From Tillandsia leiboldiana (Eukaryota; Streptophyta; Magnoliopsida; Poales; Bromeliaceae): 64,000 nucleotides of DNA. The DNA lies in the NCBI GenBank assembly GCA_029204045.2, contig JAQNDB010000210.1:1-64000 (forward strand), in the 5' to 3' direction. Below, piece by piece: positions 1 through 9,759 of the stretch. The notes beneath the pieces were generated by a model. It was not told the DNA's origin. It saw only the letters and a program-made list of their open reading frames with translations, and made no database searches. Numbering within the stretch: position 1 is the first letter of the stretch; every line of letters starts with the position of its first letter. The position numbers were made by a program, and so were the translations under genes.

Positions 1-475
1 AAGTGGCAACAGATGGAAACATGATGCATCGACTACGCCCAAGTACAGTCACCCATCTAAAATGACTGCCTCAAGGGTCAGTCAAACCTGCGCCCACCTA
101 CTGCCGCACATCCTCAACAGGAACGGGTCTACCGTAGGGTGTCCGTGACTGCCACTAACTGGGCCAGTCAGAGGGACGGCGTCGACAAGTCGCGATAGCA
201 AGTAACAGGCCCAACTCCGGAGTGGCACTCTCGAGGGAGCGACCCCCCACCGAGGAAAGTATCCGCGATCTCTGTCGAGCTCAAATATGGCTCATGCAGG
301 CTATAGTCCAAACCACGATCAACAAGATCGACCAACAACACCACTCTCAACCACAAGCTGGAAGTCACACAGCTGGGGCCACCGTCCACCAGACGGCTCC
401 CACAACAGAACACTAAACTCACAGGAAAGACCGACACCATAAGGTTCGGAAACCCGATAGACCGGTGCTAAGAAC

Positions 476-888
476 CTATCAAACAAGAACAGACTCTAGG
501 CTCCGCCTATCGAAGTTCCCGATCCCTTATAGTTCGGGAAAGCAAAAACCTCGTTACAACACGCAGAAAACACCAACAGGCCCGAAAGTCCCGGGAGACC
601 TACACCTACAACCCTATCAAACAAGAACAGGTTCCAGGCTCGGCCCCCGTGGCTTTCGTCCCGACAGAGGAACGACCCCTAGAACCCAGACCACTCGAAT
701 CCTTTCGAGTGGGGAGATTTACAGGAAAAGGTGCATTTGTTATTGAAACATTTTGATCGGGTAGAAAAATATTCTGAGCATCTATTTAATGAAATCCATT
801 TTTAGTTTTCTTTTAGAAAAACAGTAGAAAAAAATTTTTTACCCAAACCCCGAAGGGCTGATGCCTTTGTCCAATCAAACAAGAACAG
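476..888. repeat. Dispersed ATCAAACAAGAACAG motif in LARD-B LTR
   Basis: The motif ATCAAACAAGAACAG occurs around 476-492, 614-630 and 873-888, each followed by a short pyrimidine/purine-variable tail (RYTCYAG). A fourth copy is in the element's internal region at 35341-35355. The right LTR carries matching copies near 52417, 52553 and 52856. Function is unknown. Confidence 0.7.
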
Positions 889-1434
889 ACTCCAGCGGCC
901 CTTCGATGTTTGGAAGAAAACATTGGTAGACTAAAATCAGGTATATGTCGAAAAGGGTTCTGGGTTCTAGGTCCGGCTAACACTAGTACAACTACTGCAC
1001 TAACACAGTGGGCGACACCCAAACAGGGGAAAACAAGATCTCTCGGGTCCACCGTTTACCCCAAACGGTTCCCGGTACAGACAAGCGAACAACTACATCT
1101 ACCAGACTCCACTCTGCTCCCAAGCACGAGTGCAAATGCATCCCACACTAAAAAAGTCCCACCGCTCGGCCCACTACCCGGGCGAGGATAACACTAAGTC
1201 CAGGAATGAAACATAAAGTGTGGATGTCTAAACATAAATAACCCTAGCCCAAGTGAGGGTTTTCTACTGGTCTGGTTACACATGCAACATATGCGGGGGT
1301 GCTAGGTCAAGTTCCAATAACTATAGTTTAACAAGTAGTAGGAAGCAAAAGAGATCACAAGATCATCAGATAATACAAGGATAACAATTCCGTACATTCT
1401 AGCATGCTACACAAGAATCCACTATCATACAAGT

Positions 1435-1439
1435 CCGAC
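1435..1439. repeat. Target-site duplication of LARD-A, left copy
   Basis: The bases ccgac precede LARD-A and cctac (33143-33147) follows it, one mismatch in five. The uninterrupted site in the right LTR-B near 53405 reads agtcctactatagc, so the left copy probably mutated T to G. Confidence 0.85.
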
Positions 1440-1633
1440 TGTCACGCCCGGGTGTAAACCGGAACTCGGGCCCGTCTACAGATCCGCCGTGCACACGGTA
1501 TTTTCCCGCGTACACGAAGCGCCAAACCTGCTCAGATATAAGAGATAATAATAAAAGTGCAAGTAAAACAAGCTGACCTAAAAACTAATACTCTCAACTG
1601 AAGCTGGAAATAAAACAACCCATCCTGTATAAA
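1440..1633 (-). mobile_element. LARD-A left LTR (A1), first 194 bp
   Basis: The LTR begins TGTCACGCCC and is interrupted at 1634 by Sirevirus S1, continuing at 12725. The same sequence runs unbroken through this point in A2 (18424 onward) and A3 (37559 onward), where the empty S1 target reads gtataaatgatac. On the coding-sense (minus) strand this is the U5 end of the LTR. Confidence 0.9.
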
Positions 1634-1860
1634 TGTTACGGAATTTGAGTTGGCGTAGTTTCGTGAAAGTCTCAAGTCTTGAAGATTGAAGGTGAAGAAA
1701 GTTGGATCATTTAACTCAATCTCAAGAAAGAAGAATTCAAAAGGATCAGGTATGTTTTACTAAAGATTTTGTGTGATCCGAATACTTCTTGTAGTGTAGA
1801 AACACTTGGAAGAATCTTTCATTGCATAAAAATCAAAAACTGGACTTGGGACATGTTCAG

Positions 1861-2141
1861 GATCCGGATCAGGTTGTTCGATCCGGATCCCGAAGGTGGT
1901 TCGTTCATACACCATTCAATCCGGATCGTAGCCTCTCTTGATCCGGATCCCGAACACTGAGTTTACCATCTTCCTTGAACGATCCGGATCAGGCTTCGCA
2001 ATCCGGATCCCGAACGTTGATGTTTGGTGAACTGTATGAACGATCCGGATCAAGCACTTCGATCCGGATCCCGAACCTTCGTTTTTCTGGAATTGCTGAC
2101 TCGTTACGACGATCCGGATCACAGCTAATCCGATCCGGATC
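1861..2141. promoter_or_regulatory. U3 array of ten GATCCGGATC palindromes
   Basis: Ten copies of the self-complementary 10-mer (R)ATCCGGATC start at 1861, 1880, 1918, 1940, 1981, 2000, 2042, 2061, 2111 and 2132. They form five pairs with start-to-start spacing of 19, 22, 19, 19 and 21 bp, and the pairs recur about every 60 bp. In most pairs the second member is followed by CCGAA. The array lies just upstream of the TATA box, so it probably acts as a cis-regulatory region. Palindromic U3 repeats are known in Sireviruses. Confidence 0.85.
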
Positions 2142-2207
2142 GCCGTCCGTAAAATTTCCAGAAATGTTAGGTTTTTGATTCTTATCTCCTTCCTAGGGTT
2201 TCTAACC

Positions 2208-2215
2208 TATAAATA
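2208..2215 (+). promoter_or_regulatory. S1 LTR TATA box
   Basis: TATAAATA in the context aacctataaatagaccc, 67 bp after the last palindrome. The same box is at 20695-20702 (S2) and 37002-37009 (S3). In the S1 3' LTR a base is missing and the box reads cctaaaatag. Confidence 0.8.
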
Positions 2216-2491
2216 GACCCTATGACTCTTTTCTAGGGTTATCCAAAAAGCCGAAATCAATATCATTTTCATATTTACGGCTCTAGATCCACATATAGAG
2301 AAGAAAGGAAATCATTAGAGAATACTCTATGTTTCTTCATCTATATTGATTAGTTTGATTCTAGGTTTTCATACTCACATCTTGAGTTGAATCAAACTAA
2401 TGAATACTTAGATGGTATTTCCGATCTATCTTTGATCTAAGTATTCGGCGGATCATCACCACCCAAAAACAACGATTTACCCCAAAAATCG

Positions 2492-2677
2492 GCGCGTGGA
2501 TTCGCGTGTCCTTGTGGATTCAAGGTTCAACCGCTCTCGTGGATTCGGAGCGAGGCACGTTCGTGGATTCGAAGGGTGCTATTGGGTGAAGACCGTGGAT
2601 TCGGTCGGACGTCGTGGATTCGACGTTGGACGCCGTGGATTCGGCGTTGGGCGCAGATCGTGGATTCGAGAAGCGTC
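2492..2677 (+). other. Array of eight hairpins with common UGGAUU loop (S1 5' LTR)
   Basis: Eight consecutive stem-loops share the loop TGGATT: 2492-2507, 2510-2525, 2532-2552, 2555-2579, 2591-2606, 2608-2627, 2629-2648 and 2650-2677. Arms differ but remain paired: CGCG/CGCG, CCTTG/CAAGG, CGCTC(T)CG/CGGAGCG with one bulge, TTCG/CGAA plus an outer helix, GACCG/CGGTC, ACGTCG/CGACGT, ACGCCG/CGGCGT, and TCG/CGA with an outer GGCGC/GCGTC helix. The array is downstream of the TATA box and about 300 nt before the primer site, so it lies in the 5' leader of the genomic RNA. The 3' LTR copy is at 12245-12430. A role in packaging or Gag binding is inference only. Confidence 0.8.
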
Positions 2678-2972
2678 GCGGAGCGAGCGGAGAAGATCCT
2701 CTAGGAGCGTATGGAAAAGGTTGAGTCGTAAGTGTGTACGGTAAATCACCTTGTACGTGTTTTAATTCTAGTGGATTTCTGCCGTGTTATCGGTCCCGTG
2801 GTTTTTTACTCCGGTGATGGAGTTTTCCACGTAAAAATCTTGCGTATTATTTTTATTTCCGCATTGGGTTTTTATCGCAACGATTTTTGAGTGTTTATAC
2901 GTTTACACCTATTCACCCCCCTCTAGGTGTTTTTTCCCCTATTTAGATCCGTATTACATATAACCCAACAAG

Positions 2973-2984
2973 TGGTATCAGAGC
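2973..2984 (+). other. S1 primer binding site (initiator tRNA-Met)
   Basis: TGGTATCAGAGC, two bases after the 5' LTR end, is complementary to the 3' end of plant initiator tRNA-Met, the usual copia primer. Confidence 0.95.
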
Positions 2985-3003
2985 GGGAATAGGGTTGTAA
3001 ACA

Positions 3004-4980
3004 ATGGTTGAAGGTGGAAACATCAACCGACCCCCGTTCTTCGATGGAACAAATTATGCGTACTGGAAAGTACGGATGAAAGCCTTTTTAATTTCCATCG
3101 ACGAACGGGTGTGGCAATCAATTGAATTAGGATGGTCTAATCCAACTGAATTTATTGGTGATGTTCGCACCTTAAAACCTAGGTCGAAATGGACCAAGGA
3201 AGAGTTAGATTCATCTTCTTACAATGGCAAGGGAATTAATGCTATTTTTAATGCCTTATCTCAAACTGAATTCTCTCGCGTCTCGGCATGTGAGACTGCG
3301 AAAGAAATCTGGGATGTTCTTCAGGTTACACATGAGGGAACTAACCTCGTGAAGATTCAGAAACTGCAAATGCTTACGAGCAAGTTTGACTCTATCTTAA
3401 TGGCAGAAAATGAATCTTTCACCGGACTTACTATACACGATTGCAAGACATCGTAAACTCATGTGCTAATCTGGGAGAGAAGATTCCAGAATTTAAGATT
3501 GTAGAAGATCTTAAGAACTCTTCCTGAACGATTTCGCCCAAAGGTTACTGCCATTGAAACTATTAAACACCCGGACGAAATACGTGTAGAAGAATTAGTT
3601 GGTTCATTACAAACTTATGAAATGACATTTACTACTAACAATTCTTCTGGAAAGGCATCCACGTTCTAAGTCTTCAGGTTATGCGTTGAAAACAACTAAG
3701 GAAGAAGACGCGGATAATCCCTCCTCAGACGATGACGAGAACCTTTCTATGGAGGAATTTGAGAAGCAGCTCGCTCTCTTGACAAGGAAGTTTCGCCGCA
3801 ACTTTCGAAGGGGTAATTCAAGCAAATCTCCATCCTTCGGAAAGTCGAACAAAGGCAAGGGTACTTCAAGTTACAAGTCAAGAAGCAAGGAGAACTTCTC
3901 AAAGGATAAGAAAAGTTCAGAAGGACAACTTCAATGCTTCAATGTCGAGGGCTACGACCACATTGCAACAGAGTGTCCTGACAAGTATCCGGCAAAGAAG
4001 AAGGGCGATGCAGGTCGTCACTTGGGATGACAACTCAACGTCAAATGAGTCGTCTCGAGGTGATGAAGAAAAGAGCTCCGCCGCATTCCACGCGTCCGTA
4101 TCTTCACCCTTCATGTGCTTTATGGCAAGTACATCCGAGTCGTTGTCCAACTCCACTGTTGAAAAGACGCAACGGACAACGAATCGGATGATTCGGAAGG
4201 TGAAGATTTTGCTCTAGCCTACCACAGACTTTTGAGGGACTCAAAGAAAGTGGCTAAGCAAAACAAGAGTTTGAGAGGGAGAGTGCATGATCTCGAAGAA
4301 GAAGCAAAAAGAGCGACTTCTCTCTCAACGCTCTTTGAAGTGGAAAGGGAAAACCTGATAAAGGCAAATGCTTCCCTTCAAGAGTCCAATGAGCAACTGA
4401 GAAGGAACATACAAATCTGGTGGATAACGCGAATCACTTCTCAAAGCTCTACAACGAGGCTCGATAGGATAACCTGGAAATGACAAAGACCATTTTCCAA
4501 CTCAAGAATGACTTACAGCGATTCTCTTCAGGAAGGAGTAAGTTGGATAGACTTCTTGGTCTTGGTCAATCAAATCGGTTCGGCCTCGGATACACTCAAA
4601 CTGGAAACAGTCCAAGTTCGAGTGAGACAGTTTTTTGTGCCTCAGTCGGTATCTCCTCCTCCGACACCGGAATTCAAGACAAACAACGACAACAAAGCCT
4701 ACTTCATCCTCTTTGGGATCGTCAAGATCTAAGGTATGTTTTCGTTGTGGTGTTTCAGGGCACATAAGAAGATATTGCAAGACGGGAGTCGAACGCTCAT
4801 CTCAAGGACATCTTGCAACAACTACCAAAAAGGCTCCTCCCCGAAAATCAAAGCAAAACTTTTCAAATGAAAAGAGAATTGGTAGTTCATCGCGCAAGAC
4901 GATTTCATCAAGGAACAACAATCGCTATAACAAGACGCCTTCACCTAGGCATATAACTTCACGACCATTACCGACGCACT
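3004..4980 (+). pseudogene. gag: S1 gag, multiply frameshifted
   Basis: The ATG at 3004 starts the same MVEGGNINRPPFFDGTNYAYW N-terminus as S2, a copia-type Gag (UBN2/DUF4219-like) domain. Compared with S2 the frame breaks near 3425 (net +2), 3505 (net -2), 3657 (+1), 4004 (+1) and 4165 (-1), with more disruption at 4395-4480. The first zinc knuckle (near 3936) has lost its second cysteine (CFNV instead of CFKC). A lysine/glutamate-rich coiled-coil region lies at 4232-4440 and the second knuckle (CX2CX4HX4C) near 4738-4780. No functional Gag can be made from this copy. Confidence 0.9.
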
Positions 4981-6275
4981 CCAAAAGGGTTTGGGTGCGC
5001 AAAGGTGAAATTTTCCCTTGTCTTGTTTCCAATGTTTCCTTGCATGCATATGATAGTTCGTCTTGGTATCTGGATAGCGGGTGTTCCCGTCACATGACCG
5101 GTGACAAAAATAGTTTTCAAAATCTTGAGAAAATCTCCGGAGGACACGTAGTTTTCGGAGACGGTCGATCTTCCAAAATTGTTGGAAAAGGGACGGTAGC
5201 TATTCCAGATGGCCCGATTTTGAAAAACGTCTTATTTGTTGATGGCCTTAAGACTAACCTCATAAGCATAAGTCAACTTTGCGACAATGGTTTTTCAGTT
5301 AACTTTTCATCTGTTGAATGCGTTGTAACTGATAAGGACCATGTCTTCTTTTTAAAAGGGGTTAGATCTAAAAACAACTGTTATGTTGTTCCTAATAAAT
5401 TTTCTGAAAATTGTAACTTAGCCGCTTTGAATAATGAAACTCTTTGGCATGAAAGGCTAGGTCACTTAAATTTTAAGGAACTTACTAGAATTTCAAGCAA
5501 GGACGTGGTCAAGGGGGTTCCAAAGCTTTTATTTAAACAAAACATTGTGTGTGGTGGTTGCCAAAAGGGAAAACAGTCTAAGACTGCACACAAGAACTTG
5601 AACCACGTTGGTACAAAACGGCCCTTGGAACTTTTGCACATGGACTTAATGGGGCCGACCCGTCAACCATCTTTGGGAGGTAAATGGTACATTTTTTTAT
5701 TGGTTGATGATTTCTCTCGGTTTTCTTGGGTAGCATTTTTAAAAGAGAAAGCTGATACGTTTGACTCTTTTCATGAGATTTGCCATCGTATTATGATTGA
5801 AAAGAATGAAAAGATCATTCGTGTTAGAAGTGATAGAGGTGGAGAATTCATAAATTCAAAATTCATTGATTTTTGCACTTCAAATGGCATTAAACATGAA
5901 TTCTCGGCACCCTATACACCTCAGCAGAATGGTGTTGTTGAGCGCAAGAACAGGGTTGTTCAAGAGATGGCGCGTGTGATGCTTCATAGCCGGAACTTAC
6001 CGCTACATTTTTGGGCTGAAGCCGTGAACACCGCTGTCTATGTCATTAATAGAGTTTACTTGCGCCCAGGAACTTTAAATACACCATATGAGCTGTGGTT
6101 TAGTAGAAAACCCAACATCAATATTTTCGTGTCTTCGGGAGTCGATGTTACATTTTACGTGACCGTGAAAAACTTGGAAAGTTCGACTCTCGAAGTGATG
6201 AAGGGATCTTTTTGGGTTATTCTACGAATAGCAGAGCATATCGAGTATTTAACATTGAATCTAAGACGATCGTAG
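4981..6275 (+). pseudogene. pol: S1 protease and integrase region
   Basis: One frame, open from 4635, carries the aspartic protease motif DSG (D at 5073) in WYLDSGCSRHMTG, the integrase HHCC zinc module (WHERLGH and CGGCQKGKQ) and the catalytic triad D (5643), D (5832) and E (5940), giving the DX35E spacing. Near 6120 one A is missing relative to S2, so the integrase C-terminus shifts frame and stops at 6275. The true continuation is open in another frame from about 6212. Catalytic residues are intact, but the polyprotein is severed upstream and downstream. Confidence 0.9.
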
Positions 6276-7618
6276 AATCTATAAATGTTAAAGTAGATGA
6301 AGCTTTTCACTTTGGATCTGGAAAATCTACCCTCAATATCTCTCTAGATGATGATTCTCCTGCTAATGCATCTTCTCATAATAATACTTCCAATATTAAT
6401 GATGCATCTAATGGTTCTTCGAGTTTATCTGATGTGCAGGAATCATCTCATGTATCTCCGAGTACTCCGTTTCAACAAACGTTACGAATCTCCAAGGATC
6501 ATCCGGAATCGAATATTATTGGAGATCCACAAGAAGGAGTTAGAACTCGGAGGCAGTTGGTTTGTGGATTCGCTTGCTACGTATCTTTAATCGAACCAAA
6601 GAACATAGATGAAGCTCTTCAGGATGACTACTGGATTAAAGCAATGCAGGAAGAGCTCCATCAATTTGAGCGAAACAAAGTCTGGGAATTAACGAAGCCT
6701 CCAAAGCAACACAATGTGATAGGTACCAAATGGATCTTCAGGAACAAGAAAAATGAGGATGGTACTATCATCAGGAACAAAGCACGATTAGTTGCTCAAG
6801 GCTACTCTCAAGTAGAAGGTATAGACTTTGATGAAACATTCGCCCCTGTAGCTAGACTCGAGTCCATTCGTATACTATTTGCTATTTCTTGTCATTTTAA
6901 AATCAAATTATTTCAAATGGACGTTAAGAGCGCATTTCTAAATGGGTTTTTAAATGAGGAAGTTTATGTGGCTCAACCGAAAGGTTTTGTAGATCATAAA
7001 CAACCTAACCATGTTTTTCGTTTGAAAAAGGCTCTTTACGGTCTGAAACAAGCACCGCGAGCATGGTATGAAAGGTTAACAAAGCACCTTTTGGAGAAGG
7101 GCTATACTCGAGGGGGAGCTGATAGGACTCTCTTTGTGAAGCATTATCAAAGCAATTTCATTGTAGCACAAATCTATGTCGATGACATTGTATTTGGCGC
7201 AACAAGAGATAATGATGCTTCTAAATTCGCGGAGACCATGGAAAGCGAATTTGAGATGTCCATGATGGGCGAATTGACTTATTTCCTTGGATTGCAAATT
7301 AAACAAAATAATGAAGGTATTCACTTGAGTCAATCCAAGTATGCAATGGAGTTGGCCAAAAAGTTTGATCTAGAAAATTGTAAAGATTTTCCAACTCCAA
7401 TGGGAACTAGCCACAAGGGACTTGGAAGTGAATCACATAGTGAGAATGTAGACGAGAAACTGTATCGAAGTATGATTGGAAGTCTACTTTACCTCACGGC
7501 TAGTCGCCCGGATATATCTTTTGGTGTTGGGATTTGCGCGAGGATATCAATCAGCACCAAAGGAGGTTCACCTGAAAGCGGTGAAACGGATCATCCGGTA
7601 CATCAAAGGATCAATTAA
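6212..7618 (+). pseudogene. pol: S1 reverse transcriptase region
   Basis: A 468-residue open frame covers the integrase tail (GYSTNSRAYRVF), a Ser/Asp-rich linker and the copia RT (RVT_2). Landmarks are KWIFRNKKNEDG, the FDETFAPVARLESIR segment, QMDVKSAFLNG and the catalytic YVDD (7175-7186). A one-base insertion near 7544 (cgaggatatc against cgagatatc in S2) throws the end of the frame out, and RNase H continues in a different frame. RT itself has no internal stop. Confidence 0.9.
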
Positions 7619-8123
7619 TTTCGGAATTTGGTATCCTATGGGAACAAGTCTGGATATTGTTGGATACTCAGACGCCGATTGGGCAGGATCTGTGGATGAT
7701 CGGAAAAGCACGAGTGGTGCATGCTTCTATCTTGGCCATTGCCTTGTTGCATGGCACAGTAAAAAGCAGAATTGCATAGCACTCTCGACTGCCGAAGCGG
7801 AATACATTTCAGCTGGAAGTTGCTCAACTCAACTCATTTGGATGAAAAGCGTATTGAGCGACTTCCGCATTTTAGCATCTTCGGTAACAATTCTTTGTGA
7901 CAACACAAGTGCAATTAACATTTCTAAAAACCCTGTGTTGCACTCTAGAACAAAACATATTGAGCTTAGATATCATTTTCTTAGAGAGCTAGTTGAATCA
8001 AATACTCTTCAACTTTCATATATTTCAACTGAGGATCAATTAGCTGACATTCTAACAAAACCTTTGGATCAAAAACGTTTTATTCATTTACGAAAAGCAA
8101 TTGGAATGCTTTCCTTGAAATAA
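7476..8123 (+). pseudogene. pol: S1 RNase H region, end of Pol
   Basis: Open frame with the copia RNase H signature: YSDADWAGSVDDRKSTSG, the glutamate motif STAEAEY, and CDNTSAINISKNPVLHSRTK. It ends with MLSLK and TAA at 8121-8123, the same end as S2 and S3. It is separated from RT by the frameshift near 7544. Catalytic aspartates and glutamate are present. Confidence 0.9.
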
Positions 8124-9060
8124 ACTTCTTTTTGAAACCTTTGCTTAGGATAGGTTTTGTATTTGTTTTGTTCATTATCTATGTTTGTACATTGGACATT
8201 AATTGAGCATAGATCATATTTGACTTTAATTGCATCTTTTCGCACATTTAGAAATTTATTATGCTTTTGCCATCATAATATTTCACTGTTGCAATGATCA
8301 TTTATGTTAATTAAATCATCTTCTAAGTGATCAAAGTCAATTTCTCTCTCTCTATGATCTCTTGGTATAGTCATTATCTTATTTGACTGCTTAGTCGAGT
8401 ATGAAATCGAGATCAATATTTGGTTGAATACTTTATATTTTAAGTAATTGATAGCCAATTGAGGGGGGAGTCATAGAAAAAGTAAAATGCTCAAAAGATG
8501 TGGAAAGAGTTACATCCCAATGAGGAGTGTGAAAACTACCACCAAATGGAGGAAAGAGCTACCACCTCGGTCGTCCGAGTATTGTGTGCAGCTACCACAT
8601 GTATACCAAGCATGGTTGTTCAAATTTTTTGATTAAGTAAAATGCATGTTGAAATACTTGACTCCGTCAAATTTCAAGGTTGGTATAAGGTGGGTTTTTA
8701 AAGAAAGATGATCAAAGAGCCACTCTCTTCAACAGATTGTCTAGATACATTATCTATTATATTTGGGATTTCAAACATCTATTGATCTTTGTATTTCATT
8801 TTCTTTACTGAATTGATGATTTGATAAAGGCATTACTCATAGGATCAAGTTAGATGTAATTGAAGGTGTTCAACTTTAAGGGATTTAATTTTTGTAAATT
8901 TTCGTTTCATTTTTGGATATTATTGATAGATTTGGCATAATCTAATTCTTGTTGTATGAAACGATGATTTTTGTTTAAAGTTGATACACATTTGTGCTTA
9001 CAATCTTTTTCTGGTTTTTCTTGAATTTCTCTGAAATTTTCTAAAGAAAAAGTTGGAGCC
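8124..9060 (+). other. S1 spacer between pol and internal promoter, with first PPT-like tract
   Basis: No coding frame is supported. An extra polypurine tract (GAGGGGGGAG) is at 8461-8470; extra internal PPT copies are a known Sirevirus trait. A block at about 8480-8610 is nearly identical in S2 and S3 and contains a perfect hairpin, CTCGG-TCGT-CCGAG, at 8566-8579 plus three CTACCAC repeats. Confidence 0.75.
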
Positions 9061-9230
9061 GATCCGGATCGGGCTAGATGATCCGGATCCCGAACGCAGG
9101 AATTCTTCTGCGGGCTGACGATCCGGATTGTATCTACCGATCCGGATCCCGAACGCAGTTTCTCACTGCGGGTAGCCGATCCGGATCGCAGTTATGAACT
9201 GATCCGGATCGCGGCTAGGTTTTATAAAGA
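9061..9230 (+). promoter_or_regulatory. S1 internal promoter for ORF3 (palindrome pairs plus TATA)
   Basis: Six copies of GATCCGGAT(C/T) start at 9061, 9080, 9120, 9139, 9178 and 9201: three pairs spaced 19, 19 and 23 bp, recurring every 58-59 bp. This is the same arrangement as the LTR U3 array. A TATA box (TATAAA, 9223-9228) follows 13 bp later. Two short inverted repeats (CGCAG/CTGCG) separate the pairs. It is inferred to drive an ORF3-specific transcript. Confidence 0.7.
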
Positions 9231-9345
9231 ACAAAAGGGTTTTTGATTTCTTTTACTCCAATCTTTTGTTCCAAAGTTTCCAGAGCCCCTCTCTCTAGAT
9301 TTCATCCTTCCTGGAAGCTTTCAAACTCAAGTTCTTCAACTCCAA

Positions 9346-9730
9346 GTAAGTTTTATTGATCAAAATCTCAGTTTTTCACCGTTTTTCTCTCTTCTTCCAC
9401 AAACGTCATGAAATTCTTGGATCAACTTTGTTTGTGGATGGTTTTTGATCAAATTTCTTTTGAAATAAGAACTCTGGGTAGATTAGTTTTGACTATATGC
9501 TAGGTATTCTCCTGATTAACGGATTTTTAGGCTTCGATTTCTAAAATTTCGGTTTTAGGGCATATAATAGGGATTTTCGAAAATCATGCAATTGATCTAT
9601 TTTTAAAAGTCCTTTTGCAAAACTAATTTGATTCTTAGTCTCTCTACATGATTATGATTGTTTGGGTACAATTTTTCAAATCTTTGAAAATTAACAATTT
9701 TCTCATGTGTTCTTGAGTCATTCCACACAG
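9346..9730 (+). other. S1 predicted 5'UTR intron of ORF3
   Basis: Donor CCAA|GTAAGT at 9346 and acceptor CACACAG| ending at 9730 bound a 385-bp AT-rich segment. Equivalent boundaries give 383 bp in S2 and 382 bp in S3. After removal, the leader from the internal TATA to the ORF3 start has no upstream ATG, whereas the intron contains several. Confidence 0.6.
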
Positions 9731-9759
9731 GATTTCTTTTCTCAAAGAAACCATTAGCA

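Larger units (their letters stand above)
1..1439 (-). mobile_element. LARD-B left LTR, first part (cut by window edge)
   Basis: This is the part of the outer element's left LTR that lies before the LARD-A insertion. Position 1 corresponds to about 51944 in the right LTR of the same element, and similarity continues with scattered substitutions and indels up to the insertion point. The transcribed strand is minus, judged from the primer site at 51269-51280. The sequence resumes at 33148 after LARD-A. No coding frame is supported; short open frames here do not persist in the right LTR. Confidence 0.85.
1634..2970 (+). mobile_element. S1 5' LTR
   Basis: Begins TGTTACGG and ends CCCAACA, 1337 bp. 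It holds, in order, the palindrome array (1861-2141), a TATA box (2208-2215) and the hairpin array (2492-2677). It belongs to a different LTR subfamily from S2 and S3: the first 60 bases read GAGTTGGCGTAGTTTCG here and AAGTTGGCGTATTTCG in the others. Confidence 0.95.

Noticed and set aside
1861..2141. CRISPR-like array of short repeats
   Set aside because: The repeats are 10-bp palindromes with uneven spacers inside a plant retrotransposon promoter; no cas genes, and the context is eukaryotic.
1916..2178. Open frames on both strands across the palindrome array
   Set aside because: Repeated DPDPE/IRIR-type peptides are translations of GATCCGGATC repeats.
2496..2744. Arg/Gly-rich small protein repeated in every Sirevirus LTR (about 79-82 residues)
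   Set aside because: It starts with GTG, not ATG, and its repeated residues are only the translation of the CGTGGATTCG hairpin loops. The stem covariation explains the sequence better than coding.
2973..2984. Possible initiator tRNA-Met gene fragments at TGGTATCAGAGC sites
   Set aside because: Only 12 bases match and each lies next to an LTR end, so these are primer binding sites. No cloverleaf surrounds them.
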